64,000 nucleotides of DNA, from assembly GCF_046630445.1 (NCBI RefSeq), contig NC_092338.1:341501501-341565500 (forward strand), given 5' to 3'. Under the pieces are notes generated by a model. The model searched no databases and was not told the DNA's origin. It saw only the letters and a program-made list of their open reading frames with translations. A program made the position numbers and the translations under genes. The stretch comes from Rutidosis leptorrhynchoides (lineage: Eukaryota; Streptophyta; Magnoliopsida; Asterales; Asteraceae). This document shows, in pieces, positions 15,216 through 28,578 of this stretch (its first letter is position 1; each line of letters begins with the position of its first letter).

Positions 15216-15680
15216 TGATAAGGTTAAAAAGGAACATATATTTCATAGCAATATCCCTCCTAAATAATAGGTTTTCATTTGTAATTGTATTATATTTTCA
15301 TTGTAATTGTTTAAATAAATAAGTGCGAAGACAAAAGGCTAAAACGAAGATTTGAAGACAAAAACGTCCAAAAAGCTCAAAAGTACAAAATACAATTAAA
15401 AAGGTTCAAATTATTGATGAAGAACGTCTAAAATGACAAGAGTACAAGTTGCGGAACGCAAAGTACACGATATAAAATAATACGCAAGGACGTTCGAAAA
15501 TCCGGAACCGGGACATGAGTCAACTCTCAACGCTCGACGCAACGGACTAAAAATTACAAGTCAACTATGCACATAAATATAATATAATATTTAAATAATT
15601 CTTAAAATTATTTATATATTATATTTATTTATATATTATGTCGGCAAAGCTAAGATCCAAATTGATGTGAGCTGGAAAAT

Positions 15681-15760
15681 CAAACTCCACGACTCGCGGA
15701 GTTTGAAGGCCAAAAACTCCACGACTCGCGGAGTTTGAAAAATCAGAAATCCCTATAAAA
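15681..15760 (+). promoter_or_regulatory. LTR promoter of B: palindrome doublet plus TATA
   Basis: Two near-identical palindromes (AAACTCCACGACTCGCGGAG core; 15681-15706 and 15714-15739) end 15 bp before TATAAAA at 15754-15760. This looks like a bipartite upstream promoter element. Confidence 0.65.
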
Positions 15761-15825
15761 GGCCACGAATTCTACGAGTTTAAAAAACATAATAATAATA
15801 ATACTCCGTAGTATAATATAAATAA

Positions 15826-15930
<105 letters not shown>

Positions 15931-17150
15931 TAGATTAGTGTTATATTAGATTAGTTTGGGTTATGTAAAAGTTATTTTTACGGGTTTTAAAGTTGTAGCT
16001 CTGTCCGTGTACTACTACGCGATAAATAATCAATGTAAGCTATGTTCTCCTTCTTAAATTAATGTCTCGTACTTAAGTTATTATTATGCTTATTTGAGCC
16101 GAAGTAATCATGATGTTGAGCTAAATATTAAAGACGGGGTAATTGGGTTTTGTACCATAATTGGGGCTTGGACAAAAGAACGACAATTGTGGAAATTAGA
16201 CTATGGGCTATTAATGGGCTTTATATTAAATTAACGATACCTCGTTAATTTAATATAAAGGTTATGATTTGATGTATCTATATATAACCACATACGCTTA
16301 ATCGGACACGATGGGCGAGATATTTATAAGTACGAATTATTGTTCATTTGACCGGACACGGGGATGGATTAATAGTCAATGGACTCATTAAAATAGGGGT
16401 GGATTACATTCAAGGGTAATTGGTGTAATTGTTAACAAAGTATTAAAACCTTGGTTTACACGCAGTCGATATCCTGGTGTAATTATTAAACAAAGTATTA
16501 AAACCTTGTTACAGTTTAAGTCCCCAATTAGTTGGAATATTTGACTTCGGGTATAAGAATAATTTGAAGAGGACACTCGCACTTTAAATTTATGACCGAT
16601 GGACTGTTATGGACAAAAATCAGACGGACATATTAAATAATCGAGGACAAAGGACAATTAACCCATGGGCATAAAACTAAAATCAACACGTCAACCATCA
16701 TGGTTACGGAAGTTTAAATAAGCATAATATATTTTATTTCATATTTCCTCGTACTTTTATTTATTGTCATTTTAATTATTGTTATTTATTTTATATTGTT
16801 ATTTAAATATCATCATTTACTATACGCTTCGCTTAAAATATAAATCGACAAACCGGTCATTAAACGGTAAACCCCCTTTTATATATTATTATATATAATT
16901 ATATATATTTTGTACAAATATAGTTGTTTAAAAATATAGTGTGCAATAAGCCCGCTCCCTGTGGAACGAACCGAACTTCCTAAAAACTATATTACTCTAC
17001 GATTAGGTACACTGCCTATAGTGTTGTAGCAAGGTTTAGGTATATCCCATTTGTAAATAAATAATTAAAACTTGTGTAAAATTGTAGCATATTTAATAGT
17101 ATTTCCTAGTAAAAATATAAACTATTTCGTACCCCCACGCTACGACATCA

Positions 17151-18490
17151 GTAATCCAAAACTAACTCTTACGGCCCAAGTTGTATCAAACAGCTTAAAT
17201 CGATGTCTGCGTGTGTGTGATGATATCGTTCAGCCCAAAATTGCTCCCGTCGATCGATCTAGGTCTTTGGTTCAGCAGTCGATCAATCAATTCGAAATAG
17301 AAGAGGGTAACTGAAATAAATTTTGAACAGAGGAGCAGTAGTCCTTAACAGGTGGTGTTTGGTTTTGGTGTCTGTTCGAATCAATAAGAAGGATTCGACA
17401 GGGATTGTATCACTTATCATCACCATCGATCTAATCATGAAATCGGTTCATCAATTGATCAGGTAGGTTATCGGTTATTTAATTCATCAAGTATGTAATT
17501 GACTCTATAATATTCACTTAATTTCTTTAATCCATTTATATTTTCTATATAATTATTTGGTTGAACAAGAGCAGAAATTAATGATTGTTCTTGGTGGGTT
17601 TGATAATGGTAATCGAAAGAAGAAGAAAAAAAAGATAATTGATGAGGGTTAGTGTTGGGTGTTATTGGATTGAAACATAAATAGAATATAGCAGGAGTAG
17701 TTAACGAAATTGCAGCCTGTTTTGTAAATGGTTTGATGGATGTGTTTGCAGGTTTCATCATGGTCTGGCTTGGGTTTCGAAAATAGTACAGAAATTATGC
17801 AGTCATAGGTGATGATTAAAGTGGTGTTGATGGTGGTGAGTTAACAAAGGACTTAACAGATATGTAAATAGGCTGTGGTGTTGGGTTTTTTGCGAATGAA
17901 ACAAGAAGAAGAAAGAAAGAGATGGTGAATGGTGGTTTTCTCGAATAAGGAAGAAAGAATAGCAGTAGGTGGTTTTGCTTACTAGCATGTTCGACAGAAA
18001 CAATAAAAGTATATAAAATGCAGTAGTAGTATTAACGGAAATAGATACCATAGCAGCTGCAGTAGCATAGTGACAAAATGGTGGATGAGTGGTGGAGTGG
18101 TTCTTGGTTTCAGTTGGAAGTGAAACAGAAACAGGAACGTTTGGGCAGGAGATTAATCGAAGTAGGTGAGTGTTGGACGATGGTGATCATAGGTGGTGAA
18201 AGAATTATTGTGAATGGTTGTGATCGTTATGGTTCATGGGTTCACCAAGATGGTGGTTATGATGAAGGTTACGAATAAGAAGGAGTAAGAGGATAGAAGT
18301 GGTGTTGTTTGATGAATTGGAGCATGAAACAGAGTCATGTATAAGTGGCGGTGGAAGTGAAGATCGTGAGGTGGTTCAAGGGTGAATGATGTTGTCCAGC
18401 AGAAGATGGAGATGAACACAAGTTGTTGTGGTGGTCTAGTTTATATAATGATATATCATGTGTGCATATGTGTTTTTTTGCTATTGCATG

Positions 18491-18577
<87 letters not shown>

Positions 18578-19536
18578 TAAATCGGATAGTGGTTTAAAGA
18601 AACAAAAACAGTAAATTTAATATAATAATAATGATTAGTTATATGTTAATCAGAAGAGAGAAGGGATACATATATAATATGAATATATATGTTTGAGTGG
18701 ATGAAAACAGCCAAACAATACAGTAAACTTTAATTCAAAAATTTCCATTCGATTACGCATTCCATCAATTGAAAATATAAATATAATATAATAATAATTA
18801 TAATATAAATTAAAATTAAAACGTGCAATTAAGTTAGCCGTCGTCTACTATTTCATTCACGGACTGAAATATCGTACTCCGTTGTTAAATCAGTGGCGGA
18901 TAAAAGTGTTCAGAAAAATCCCATATTTTTAAATTAACTATATTTATTTATTTTGGTCATTATGGTATAAAATTTGATCATTAATTATTAAATAATTTTT
19001 ACATTAATTATTCACTCCCAACCCCAAATAAAATATAAAATTTTAAAATTTATCAAATAACTTCTAAATGTATTATTAATACGCTTATAATTTATAAAAC
19101 TCATTTTTGGATCACCGTTTATTTTAAAATTACATAAGTTCCTTTTTAACTCGCTTACTATCGATCGAATGAAAAATTGAGCGTTACCTTTGCTTAATAA
19201 ATAACTTCGAAATTACAAAATATATATATATTATATATATTTTATTTATATATAGATACTTTTTATATATTATTATTATTTTTACAAAATTAATTATAAC
19301 AATTACTATATATATACTATTATATACAAATATATATATATATATATATTTTTTAAATATATGCATATCCATTTACAAGCAATCGTATCGTGAGTCGTCG
19401 GGAATAGTTAAAGGTTAAATGAATTCATGTAAACAGTTTCAAAATTTTGTAACTCAATATTACAGACTTTGCTTATCTTGTCGAAATCATATAAGATTTA
19501 AGTTTAAATTTGATCGAAAATGTCCGGGTCGTCACA
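17151..19536 (-). repeat. LTR fragment E inserted in gag of element D
   Basis: On the plus strand it ends GGTCGTCACA at 19536, the mirror of the TGTGACGACC start shared with D's LTR. The terminal ~170 bases resemble the ends of D (27050-27225) and of the solo LTR at 4602. The middle holds the same GGTGGT/CCACCA-rich section. The left side is cut off by the end of element B, so B inserted into E; the rest of E must be left of the window. No coding frame is supported. Confidence 0.75.
18493..18575. repeat. (AT)n microsatellite
   Basis: About 41 AT units within LTR fragment E. Confidence 0.95.
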
Positions 19537-20131
19537 CAGATTGTGATGTTGAGGTATGAGATGCAGATGTTATTGTTGGTGGTGGTAATGATACTATTGA
19601 TATTGATGATGGTGGTACTGTTGATGCCAGTGATGCTGGTGGTGCTTGTGGTATTGAGGCTTGCGCTGTGGATGTTGTTCTTAGTACTGGTGTTGTTGAT
19701 GTAGATGTAAGTCTATCTTCCAAATTGCGTATTGTACTTTCCAAAAACTCCATTCTTTCTTCAAATCCAGTACGAAGCTCTCTAACTTCTTCCACTAATC
19801 CTACTTGATTAGTAGTCGGGAGTAGAGGTTGAATCACCAACATAATTCTATGAATGCGTTCTTCGAGGCGGAATATTCGGGCAAAAAGTGTGAAAACGGT
19901 ATTGCGAATTAGTTGACCGGTGAGCGCTTCAAGTTCTCCGATGTCAGGAGGTAAATTTGGTTCGCGGTAGGGTTCCCCCTCTTCATTTCTCCAACGAGTG
20001 AGTACGTCTCGAACCCATCTCCATCTCCTCCAGAAAGAAGTGTAGTCCGCCAGTTGGGGCACTTCGGTCACACTACCTTCAGAGTCTTCAGAATCGCTTT
20101 CAGAATTATATAAATTCGAATTTAGACCCAA
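19537..20131 (-). pseudogene. Gag N-terminus of element D, truncated by LTR E
   Basis: About 198 codons open on the minus strand, about 375 bases from the primer site of D, ending exactly where LTR E begins (the last codons run into TGTGTGA). It has an acidic start (SESDSEDSEGS), a charged middle with a probable coiled coil (EEVRELRTGFEERMEFLEST), then a Ser/Thr/Pro-rich tail. The frame is open upstream of 20131 to a TAA but contains no ATG there, so the original start is unclear. It is most likely the beginning of a gag of a Ty3/Gypsy element with an initiator-Met primer site. No knuckle or enzyme domain remains. Confidence 0.6.
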
Positions 20132-20505
20132 GATCCATCTTACACGATCAGCTAATGGATTTTTGATATGAAATGATTTTTTTAGATTCGGATGATATTC
20201 TAATTATATAGAATACATATATATAGTCCAAAAGATTCCGTAGATTACAGAAGAACTTTCGGAAGCTGTCAGGCAGAGTTTATAGTAACAGATATGCTAA
20301 GATGTGAGTTTTGTCTATACACTATCTATGCAATAATTGCAGGAAAACGTGTCTAGACTTAAGAATGATAAGAAGGTAATTTCCGACAAGAAATGATAAG
20401 CAAAAATTTTGACATGCAGACACGGTCGAAGTCCATACTCATTAATGCATCTTAATAACTATCCGTTAGACACACTAATGCAAGACCTGGTTCGCTAAGA
20501 CCACC

Positions 20506-20517
20506 GCTCTGATACCA
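20506..20517 (-). promoter_or_regulatory. Primer-binding site of element D (initiator tRNA-Met)
   Basis: The minus strand reads TGGTATCAGAGC, the standard complement of plant initiator tRNA-Met, two bases from the LTR end. It distinguishes D from the tRNA-Asp-primed Athila elements. Confidence 0.88.
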
Positions 20518-21779
20518 ACTGAAATGCCCCATTCATATCGATTATAAAAGTTACATAATAATTGATTTCATTGCGAGTTATTTGACCTCTAAATGATATA
20601 TTTTACAAACATTGCATTCGTTTTTAAAAGACAAACTTTCATTACATCAAAAGTTGACAGGCATGCATACCATTTTATAATATATCCAAACTATAAATGA
20701 CTTAATAATAATCTTGTTGAACTCAACGACTAAAATGCAACGTCTTTTGAAATATGCCATGAACGACTCCAGGTAATATCTTTAAAATGAACAAATGCAC
20801 AACGAAAGTTTTCTTTCATACCTGAGAATAAACATGCTTAAAAGTGTCAACCAAAAGGTTGGTGAGTTCATTAGTTTTTCATAATCATTCATTTTCATTA
20901 TTTTAATAGACCACAAGATTTCATATTTATAAGCAGAATCCTCTCGTCTGCATAAAGATAAAATCATTCATATGGTGAACACCTGGTAACCGACACTAAC
21001 AAGATGCATATAGAATATCCCAAAAATAGAATTCTCTCGTCTGTATAATAATAACTCGAAGTACTAAAGCATTCCAAATTCCATAATGGGGGGTGTTAGT
21101 TCCCGTAGATCTACCTTTAGGATTCGCGTCAATTAGGGGTACTGTTCCCTAATTCTCAGGATATCAAGCTAAGGGGTGATATTCGATTCGATAATCCAAC
21201 CATAGAATGTAGTTTTGAGTACTTGTGTCTATTTCATCAAACATTTATAAAAGCAGTGCATGTATTCTTAGTCCCAAAAATATATATTGCAAAAGCATTT
21301 AAAAGGGGAGTAATGAAACTCACAATACTGTATTTCGTAGTAATTACGCATATGATGGCACTGAACAAGTGCAAGGTTGGCCTCGGATTCACGAACTTAT
21401 ATTAAGTATATATATTTATATGTTGGTTAATATATGTCTAACAATTTAGGTCAAGTCGTAGTGTATCACAATCCTAATGCTCGAGACCGACATGCAAAAG
21501 TCAACAAAAGTCAACTTGACCCAAAATTACTTCCAAAATCTATACATGTTTATTATATAACTTAAATATAGTCATTTTATATATTTAAATATATTTATCA
21601 GATTTTATTATAGTAAATAATACAAGTCATTTATTAATAAATAAAAATTTATATTAAAATTTATATATGATAAAAATATACTTTTACATATCTCAAGTAA
21701 TAAAATTTATAAAGTTCACTTAATATCATAAAAATATAGTGGTATGTATTATTAATGTAATTATATTACGTGTAGTGAA

Positions 21780-22431
21780 AATATCTTTGTATCACATATT
21801 TATTTGATAAAATAATATTGATAATAATAATAATGAGTAAAAGTTGTATTATTTTGTAATAATAATAATAATAATTATTATTCTACTAATAATAATAATA
21901 ACAATATTTATTTACTAATGATAATATTAATTATAATAAAATGATAATTCTAATCATGATAATTTTAATAATAACAATTCTTTTTAATATTAACTGTAAT
22001 AATAATAATAATATTTTATATAAAAATAATTCTATTCAAAATGATAATTTTTAATAATAATAATACTAAAATGATAATAATAATAATGATATTTTATAAT
22101 AACAATGATATTTCTATTATAAATGATAATTTTAATAAAAATGATAGTTTTAATATTAATGATACTTTTAATAATAATGATAAAAATAATGAAAACGATA
22201 TTTTTATCTAAATCAATATCTTACAATATTTTATTTTCATTATGATACTTATACTCATTATTTCCTAATCGATTTGTTTAATAGCTTATAGTCCTCTTTT
22301 ATATCCTTCATAATAATGATAATAATAGTAATCATAATAATTAGATGATACTAATATTAGTTTTAATGATAATGATACTAATAATAATAATTATAATAAT
22401 ACTAATGATAATACTAATAATTATTATAATG

Positions 22432-22496
<65 letters not shown>

Positions 22497-22636
22497 CTTA
22501 GTGATAATAACGATAGTATTAATAATAACAATAACAATTTTAATAATAATACTTATATTGTTAACGATAATGATAATAATAATAATAATAATAATAATTA
22601 GTTAATAATAATAATAATGACGATAACAATAACGAC

Positions 22637-22691
<55 letters not shown>

Positions 22692-22700
22692 GAATTAATG
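21780..22700. repeat. AAT-rich low-complexity zone
   Basis: Interrupted AAT/ATA repeats, with purer runs at 22430-22494, 22576-22600 and 22645-22690. Nothing coding. Confidence 0.9.
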
Positions 22701-23199
22701 ATGATTCAGTTGACCATATCTTTTAATCCGTTCATCGAAACCACACGATTTCTAAATTAAAAGTTATTAATTTTTCGCCAGCTTTCCAACGACATGCATA
22801 TCATATACCTTATCTCAGTAGCATATGTATCAAATTCGTGATTTATCATAAACTATTTAACGACTAAATTAAGCATACAAGCATGCATAAACATATATAT
22901 ACTCGAGCACTAGTCAGGGATACACTATTAATATATAAAAGATAAGATATGAATGCTCACGTATCAATATTGTGATTCAATATTGTAGGAAAGTACGTAG
23001 ACGCAACGGAACGGATAAACACTAGGTTAACCTCACGAACAATACCCACGAACATTACCCATAACCTCCATAGCTATAACCCATAATTTTCTTATCTCTA
23101 TCCCGCTCAAAAAACTCGTTTTGAAATAACCCGAACTAACCTCGTCGTAGTATTTTATGTATACTAATACTACTAATAATAATAATACTAATATTAATA

Positions 23200-23201
23200 A
23201 T

Positions 23202-23253
<52 letters not shown>
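23200..23253. repeat. (AAT)n microsatellite
   Basis: Seventeen or so AAT units inside D's LTR. Confidence 0.9.
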
Positions 23254-23255
<2 letters not shown>

Positions 23256-23310
23256 TTAAATTAACTACGGAGTGTGTAAAATGAATGAGACCAGAGTGAA
23301 ATCGTTCGAC

Positions 23311-23387
23311 TTATATGGAAGTTTGCCTCACCTACCCCTCATGCGATCGCATGGAGATGTGTGGGTGATCTCATGCGATCGCATGAG
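23311..23387 (-). promoter_or_regulatory. Palindrome doublet plus TATA in LTR D
   Basis: Two perfect CATGCGATCGCATG palindromes (23340-23353 and 23372-23385; the second extends to CTCATGCGATCGCATGAG) lie 20 bp upstream, in minus-strand sense, of TTCCATATAA at 23311-23320. The layout is that of the Athila LTR promoters with a different palindrome. Confidence 0.65.
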
Positions 23388-23440
23388 GCATGTCACCTGC
23401 ACATATTCCATTTACAATGCTACCGACACTCAATTTAATT

Positions 23441-23446
<6 letters not shown>

Positions 23447-23507
<61 letters not shown>
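23447..23507. repeat. (AT)n microsatellite
   Basis: About 30 AT units next to the palindrome doublet of D's LTR. Confidence 0.95.
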
Positions 23508-23510
<3 letters not shown>

Positions 23511-23686
23511 CTTTATAATTATTTAAATATTAAATTATATTTACGTGCATAGTTAACTTGTAAATTTAGTTCTAATGACTTGTACGTTGACGCTCGACTT
23601 ATGTCCCGGTTCCGGTTTTTCGAACGTCCTTTCGTACGCTTAGAAAACTTGTACTTTACGTTTCGCGACGTGTACCTTTAACAATA
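23508..23686 (-). repeat. Block shared with Athila LTRs inside D's LTR
   Basis: Contains GTTAACTTGTAA, then GTCCCGGTTCCGG and TTTTTCGAACGTCC in the order found in the LTRs of A, B and C. The match resumes on the far side of the Helitron (about 25874-25970, with TTTGAGTGTTTTGGTC). No TG..CA border or target duplication could be found. It is either a decayed Athila LTR scrap or a block common to both LTR families. Confidence 0.55.
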
Positions 23687-24426
23687 ACTAGGTGCATTGC
23701 CCGTGCGTTGCACGAATATGGTAAGCGTTTTTGCATCGCACTTGTAATGTTGGTACGTGAAGCTATTTATATCGACGGTTAACAATACGAATCTGGAATA
23801 TTTGAATATAAACATACGTAAATCAATTTGTGTAGTTTATTGTGAAGATCAAACAAATACTATATAGAAGATCAAACATCTTAAAAAATAATGATAAACA
23901 CGTGTATTTATATAACTCTATCAATTGTTTCATTTGAAAAGTGTCATTATTTCATTTGAAAAGTGTAGTGAGGTGAAAAATGAAAAATAGTATTTGAAGA
24001 CAACAATGACTATCAATTTAATTAGGTACTATATGTAAGGTAAGTGAAAAGGTTAAAACTATTGTTATTATTTATGACATAACATAAAGTTATTATGAAT
24101 GTTTAGGAAAAATGAAAAGTTTAAAACTATTGTTATTATGCATAACATGCATCAATTTTAGTTATGATTAAAAATATTTAGGATCAAATGTATGATAATA
24201 ACTGAATATCAATAATCAATCTGAAAGACTTTATACGCAACATTTTATTAAAAAAAATTAGTTCTAAATTGTCTTATCCTGATTAATTAATCAACTATTT
24301 TTACCATCTTTATATTTTTATTTTCTTAAACACATCTATTATGAGTAATAATTAAGTAATTATAGTTCCATGAAAACTCAAATATTTGATATGTAGTAAG
24401 TATTAACTTAATATTTAATAATAAGC

Positions 24427-24656
24427 TGCTTAATATTAAACTTGATGTAGTAAAAGTAATAATTATATGCTAATTAAACTATTCTGTAATAGCTACTCGA
24501 TCAAACATAACATATAATATGGTTGACTTATTCAATACATGTGCTTAATATTAAACTTGATGTACTAAAAGTAACAATTATATGCTAATTAAACTACTTC
24601 GTAATAGCTACTCGATCAAACATAACGTATAATATGATTGACTTATTCAATACATG
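24427..24656. repeat. 115-bp tandem duplication in Helitron
   Basis: Two adjacent copies beginning TGCTTAATATTAAACTTGAT, unit about 115 bp, differing at a handful of positions. A second diverged duplication (about 24840-24960 versus 25035-25170) follows. Confidence 0.85.
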
Positions 24657-25317
24657 TTAAATTATCTTTGTTATTCAAGAATCAATTTTTTTTTACCATC
24701 GTTAATTACATTAATAATCATTTTACTATAATTTATCATAATAATAATAATAATAATGTTTTATTGTTATTCGTCATCATATGAAGTAAGTATTATCCAT
24801 GTATATAAGTCATAATTTTTTTTTATCATATTATCTATCAAAGAACTCTATGATGTAAATGATTGCTAAAAGATTACGTTTAATAATAAAACATAAAAAA
24901 ATATTAAGAATCAAGATAAAAGTCAAATTAAACAAAACGTACATACAATTCAATAGAATAGTAAAAAAAATTTGCATTCTTTAATATTTGTAACCTACAT
25001 CCATAACAAATATGATACAAAAAGAAGGCATAATTTCTTTATCCATTATCAAAGAACTATATGGTGCAAATAATTGCTAAAGAAAATATTTAATAATACA
25101 ACATTAAAAGAAAATATTGAACATCAAGAGAAAAGCTAAATTAAATAAATCATACTTACAATCCAATACAAAAATAAAACAATTTGTGTTCTCTAATATA
25201 TGTACATATTCGCAATAGGAAATACTCCGCAATGTTGTGTCCCTTAATGTTGTAATATCTGAAACTTGTCCGAGTAAGATGTTGACATCACTACATATTA
25301 ACAACAAAAGAAACCTA

Positions 25318-25318
<1 letters not shown>

Positions 25319-25386
<68 letters not shown>
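25319..25386. repeat. (AAT)n microsatellite in Helitron
   Basis: About 22 AAT units. The poly-Asn, poly-Leu and poly-Tyr frames across it are artefacts. Confidence 0.95.
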
Positions 25387-25389
<3 letters not shown>

Positions 25390-26402
25390 TTGTTAATAAA
25401 GTCATACCGTAGCATAAGTCTAACGTTCGTGTGATAGATGAATATACAACATTACATGAGGAAATAATCTTACTAAATTGATGATGATGATGATTAAGAA
25501 CTAACATATATAAAACTCTATCAATTATTAGTTAGTATTTGCAATGTATGTGGTGAAAAGAAAAATGTGTATTCTGAAAATGAATAATGAGTATTTATAG
25601 GTAACATTATAATAACTTATTTAATATAAGGAATTATAAGAATAATGAAAGGATTGAAATTAATCAATTTAATACATGGAAAATGAAAGGATTAAAACTT
25701 AGATATTATTATTAATGAATTTTCTAATTCTTTTATTTTTTAATTATTACCTTATTATAAAATTAAGTAGGAAATAAGAAAAAATGTTTTTTTTTTAGTT
25801 GTAAATGATTAAATTAAGAGGTTTTAGTGCTCTCATTTATGACTCAAGGAGTCACTTTTATATTATATATAGATTAGACTTATTCGCCAATAATTTATAT
25901 TACAATAAATGTAACTTATACATTTGAGTGTTTTGGTCATTTGCTTCTATAAATCATTGTCTTGTTATTTATCAAAATATATTTAATAATATTATTTTAA
26001 ATCTTTACAAGAAAAATATATAAAATCAAAATATTTTATATTTAAGTTAACATTTTCTAACATTATATTTTATTATATTGTAAAGTATATATATCATTGT
26101 TTAGAAATTGCATTTCATATACATCTATTTGTAATTCTTTATTTAACGATATAACGTTCAGTTTTTAAATATATATATACATATATATTTAAAGTTTATT
26201 ATATATATATATATATATTCTAAATTCGTTTACATAATAAAAACTATTATATCTCATAACGTTTACATTTTAGAATTTATAATTAATATAATTCATTTAT
26301 GTACTAGCGTTTATATTAACTTCTTAAATGTTCTAGTTAACTTATTTAAATATCAATCGAATCAATAGACAAGTGTTATTATAGTTTACTTAACTAATTT
26401 GA

Positions 26403-26523
<121 letters not shown>

Positions 26524-27312
26524 TAAATACGTTTTAAATACACGTTGCGAGTTATTTATCTATTTAGTTCTAACATTTAACATTCCGACTTATTGTATAT
26601 ATTCAAATTCATTCTTTAAAAGGTTTCATTTATATCATAAAACGTTTTCAATATTATGAAAACTAAATAATTATCTTATCAAAAGACACGAGGCAATCAT
26701 TGCATTGAAAGTTAAGCAGGAATCTCTACTAACTTTTGTCCAGTTATCGTTAATTGACATTATTGTTCTTACTTATAGATCACTTTACCATTTATTCCGA
26801 ATATTGTTAAAATGGAAAGATTTCTCAAATCAACGTGGACCTCACAGCAGAGACTCGTAATCATATCACAATGTTTATGGAATTGATAAAAGATAAAATA
26901 TCTTCCAATTCAATCATCAGGCATTAACTTATAACTCTAAAGTTAAATATATCAAATAGATATAGAAACCAATAAGTTTATTGTACGATATCATACATTT
27001 AATACTTTGTTAACGTTTTCAATTAATATGTATATATATATATAATTATATATGCACATCAAGTTAAATATAATTGTTCGTGAATCGTTGGGAATAGTCA
27101 AAGGTAATTGAATATATGAACATAGTTAGAATTTTTAGAGACTCAACATTACAGACTTTGCTTATCGTGTCGGAAACATGTAAGGATTAAGTTTAAATTT
27201 GGTCGAAAATTTCCCGGTCGTCACACAATACCTTTACTTTATGAAACGATCTCGACCCGTTTTCAGTAAAACGACAATATTCTTTTTCTTTTTTCCTTTT
27301 TAAAGCAGTTAC

Positions 27313-27440
27313 AAATGCGGCACGTTTGTTACAGATGCGACGCGTTTGTGACTGATGCGGCGCATCACTTTTCAACTGTTATTGACCATGACCAACAAGC
27401 ACACAGATGCGGCGCATCCGAAACTAATGCGGCACATCTC
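27313..27440 (-). repeat. Cluster of GATGCGGCGCATC-type palindromes
   Basis: Five CG-core near-palindromes spaced 17-45 bp apart within the solo LTR. In the LTR sense they are followed closely by an AT-rich TTTAAAAAGG stretch that could be a TATA-like element. Confidence 0.5.
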
Positions 27441-28500
27441 CAGCTGATTACCCAGTTTTTAGCAACTTTAGCTGTTTTGACCCATTTTCAAGGACCCAAA
27501 TCGATACATGTTCTTAACCAAAACATATTTCATTTCAAATACATTTAAACCATAAAACCAACACTCTCAACAAGTTCACATGATAATATGCGATAATTAG
27601 TATAAAACTGACCCGTTAAAACATCATGTAGCAAACTTGACCCATTTCGACTTATGAATACCAAAATCATAAGCATGGTCCTCGGGATATATCTATCCCA
27701 CCCAAAAGCATCTACCAAAAGCAATAATCATCCACAACAAGTAATACAAGCATTTTCGCATCTCAAAGTATACAAGCGTATCATCTAGCTAGTAATCTAG
27801 CTTACCCTTATCCGTATGCGAACCTATAAAAAAAGATAAACAACAACAGGGTAAGCGAAACACTTAGTGAATACAACAAATATATACGTGTATTCATACC
27901 TTCAACCACAATCAATCCATCTCGTACATCATCGTACATCAACCAAGGATAACTCATGTCATCCTGAGGTTTGACCATATCATCATGATACAAACCTCCT
28001 CAGCATCCCGGATGTCATACAATCATCAAAACACCAAAGTGCCAATTGGACTCTCTGATGTGCCCAGTATCGAACACACCTAGAGGCTCCACCTGCATCC
28101 CGGATGCATGACCTCAAACTTAACGCATAATGTTAAGTAGGTAAGCATTGTACATCACCAGATCCCACTTACGGAATTTATTTAGTCATAAATGCTCATT
28201 GCATAGGACTTTTGTCTATCTCGATCCGTTTTCAATAACTCAGGCTATTCAATCTATCTAGTGGAAAACATTAGTTCTTCTCGATTCCACCCTCCGAATT
28301 TTCTTGTCAACAATCCAGTTTGACATTTCTCCCGAATATACACTTCCTACAGTAGTATCCCAATACTAGCACAAGGCTATTGTCGTATGAGAACTCCACC
28401 TATGACGAATACCCACATCAACTTCCACCAAAGACAGACACTCAAGACTACAACGCGTCTTCTAACACATGAATCATTTTCTCATTTAGACCGTTGGAGG

Positions 28501-28501
<1 letters not shown>

Positions 28502-28575
<74 letters not shown>
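28502..28575. repeat. (AT)n microsatellite
   Basis: About 37 AT units in the middle of the solo LTR. Confidence 0.95.

Positions 28576-28578
<3 letters not shown>

Larger units (their letters stand above)
23687..25873 (-). mobile_element. Non-autonomous Helitron
   Basis: On the minus strand it begins TCTATATATAATATAAAAG preceded by A, and ends with a GC-rich hairpin (CGTGCAACGCACG) followed by GGGCAATGCACCTAGT and then a host T. TC start, hairpin plus CTAGT end and insertion between A and T are the hallmarks of Helitrons. At 2187 bp it has no Rep/helicase coding region, so it needs an autonomous partner. The sequence on either side is collinear with the Athila-LTR block, confirming the borders. 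Confidence 0.82.

Noticed and set aside
24427-24656. CRISPR-like repeat
   Set aside because: Only two 115-bp tandem units without spacers, in a plant Helitron.
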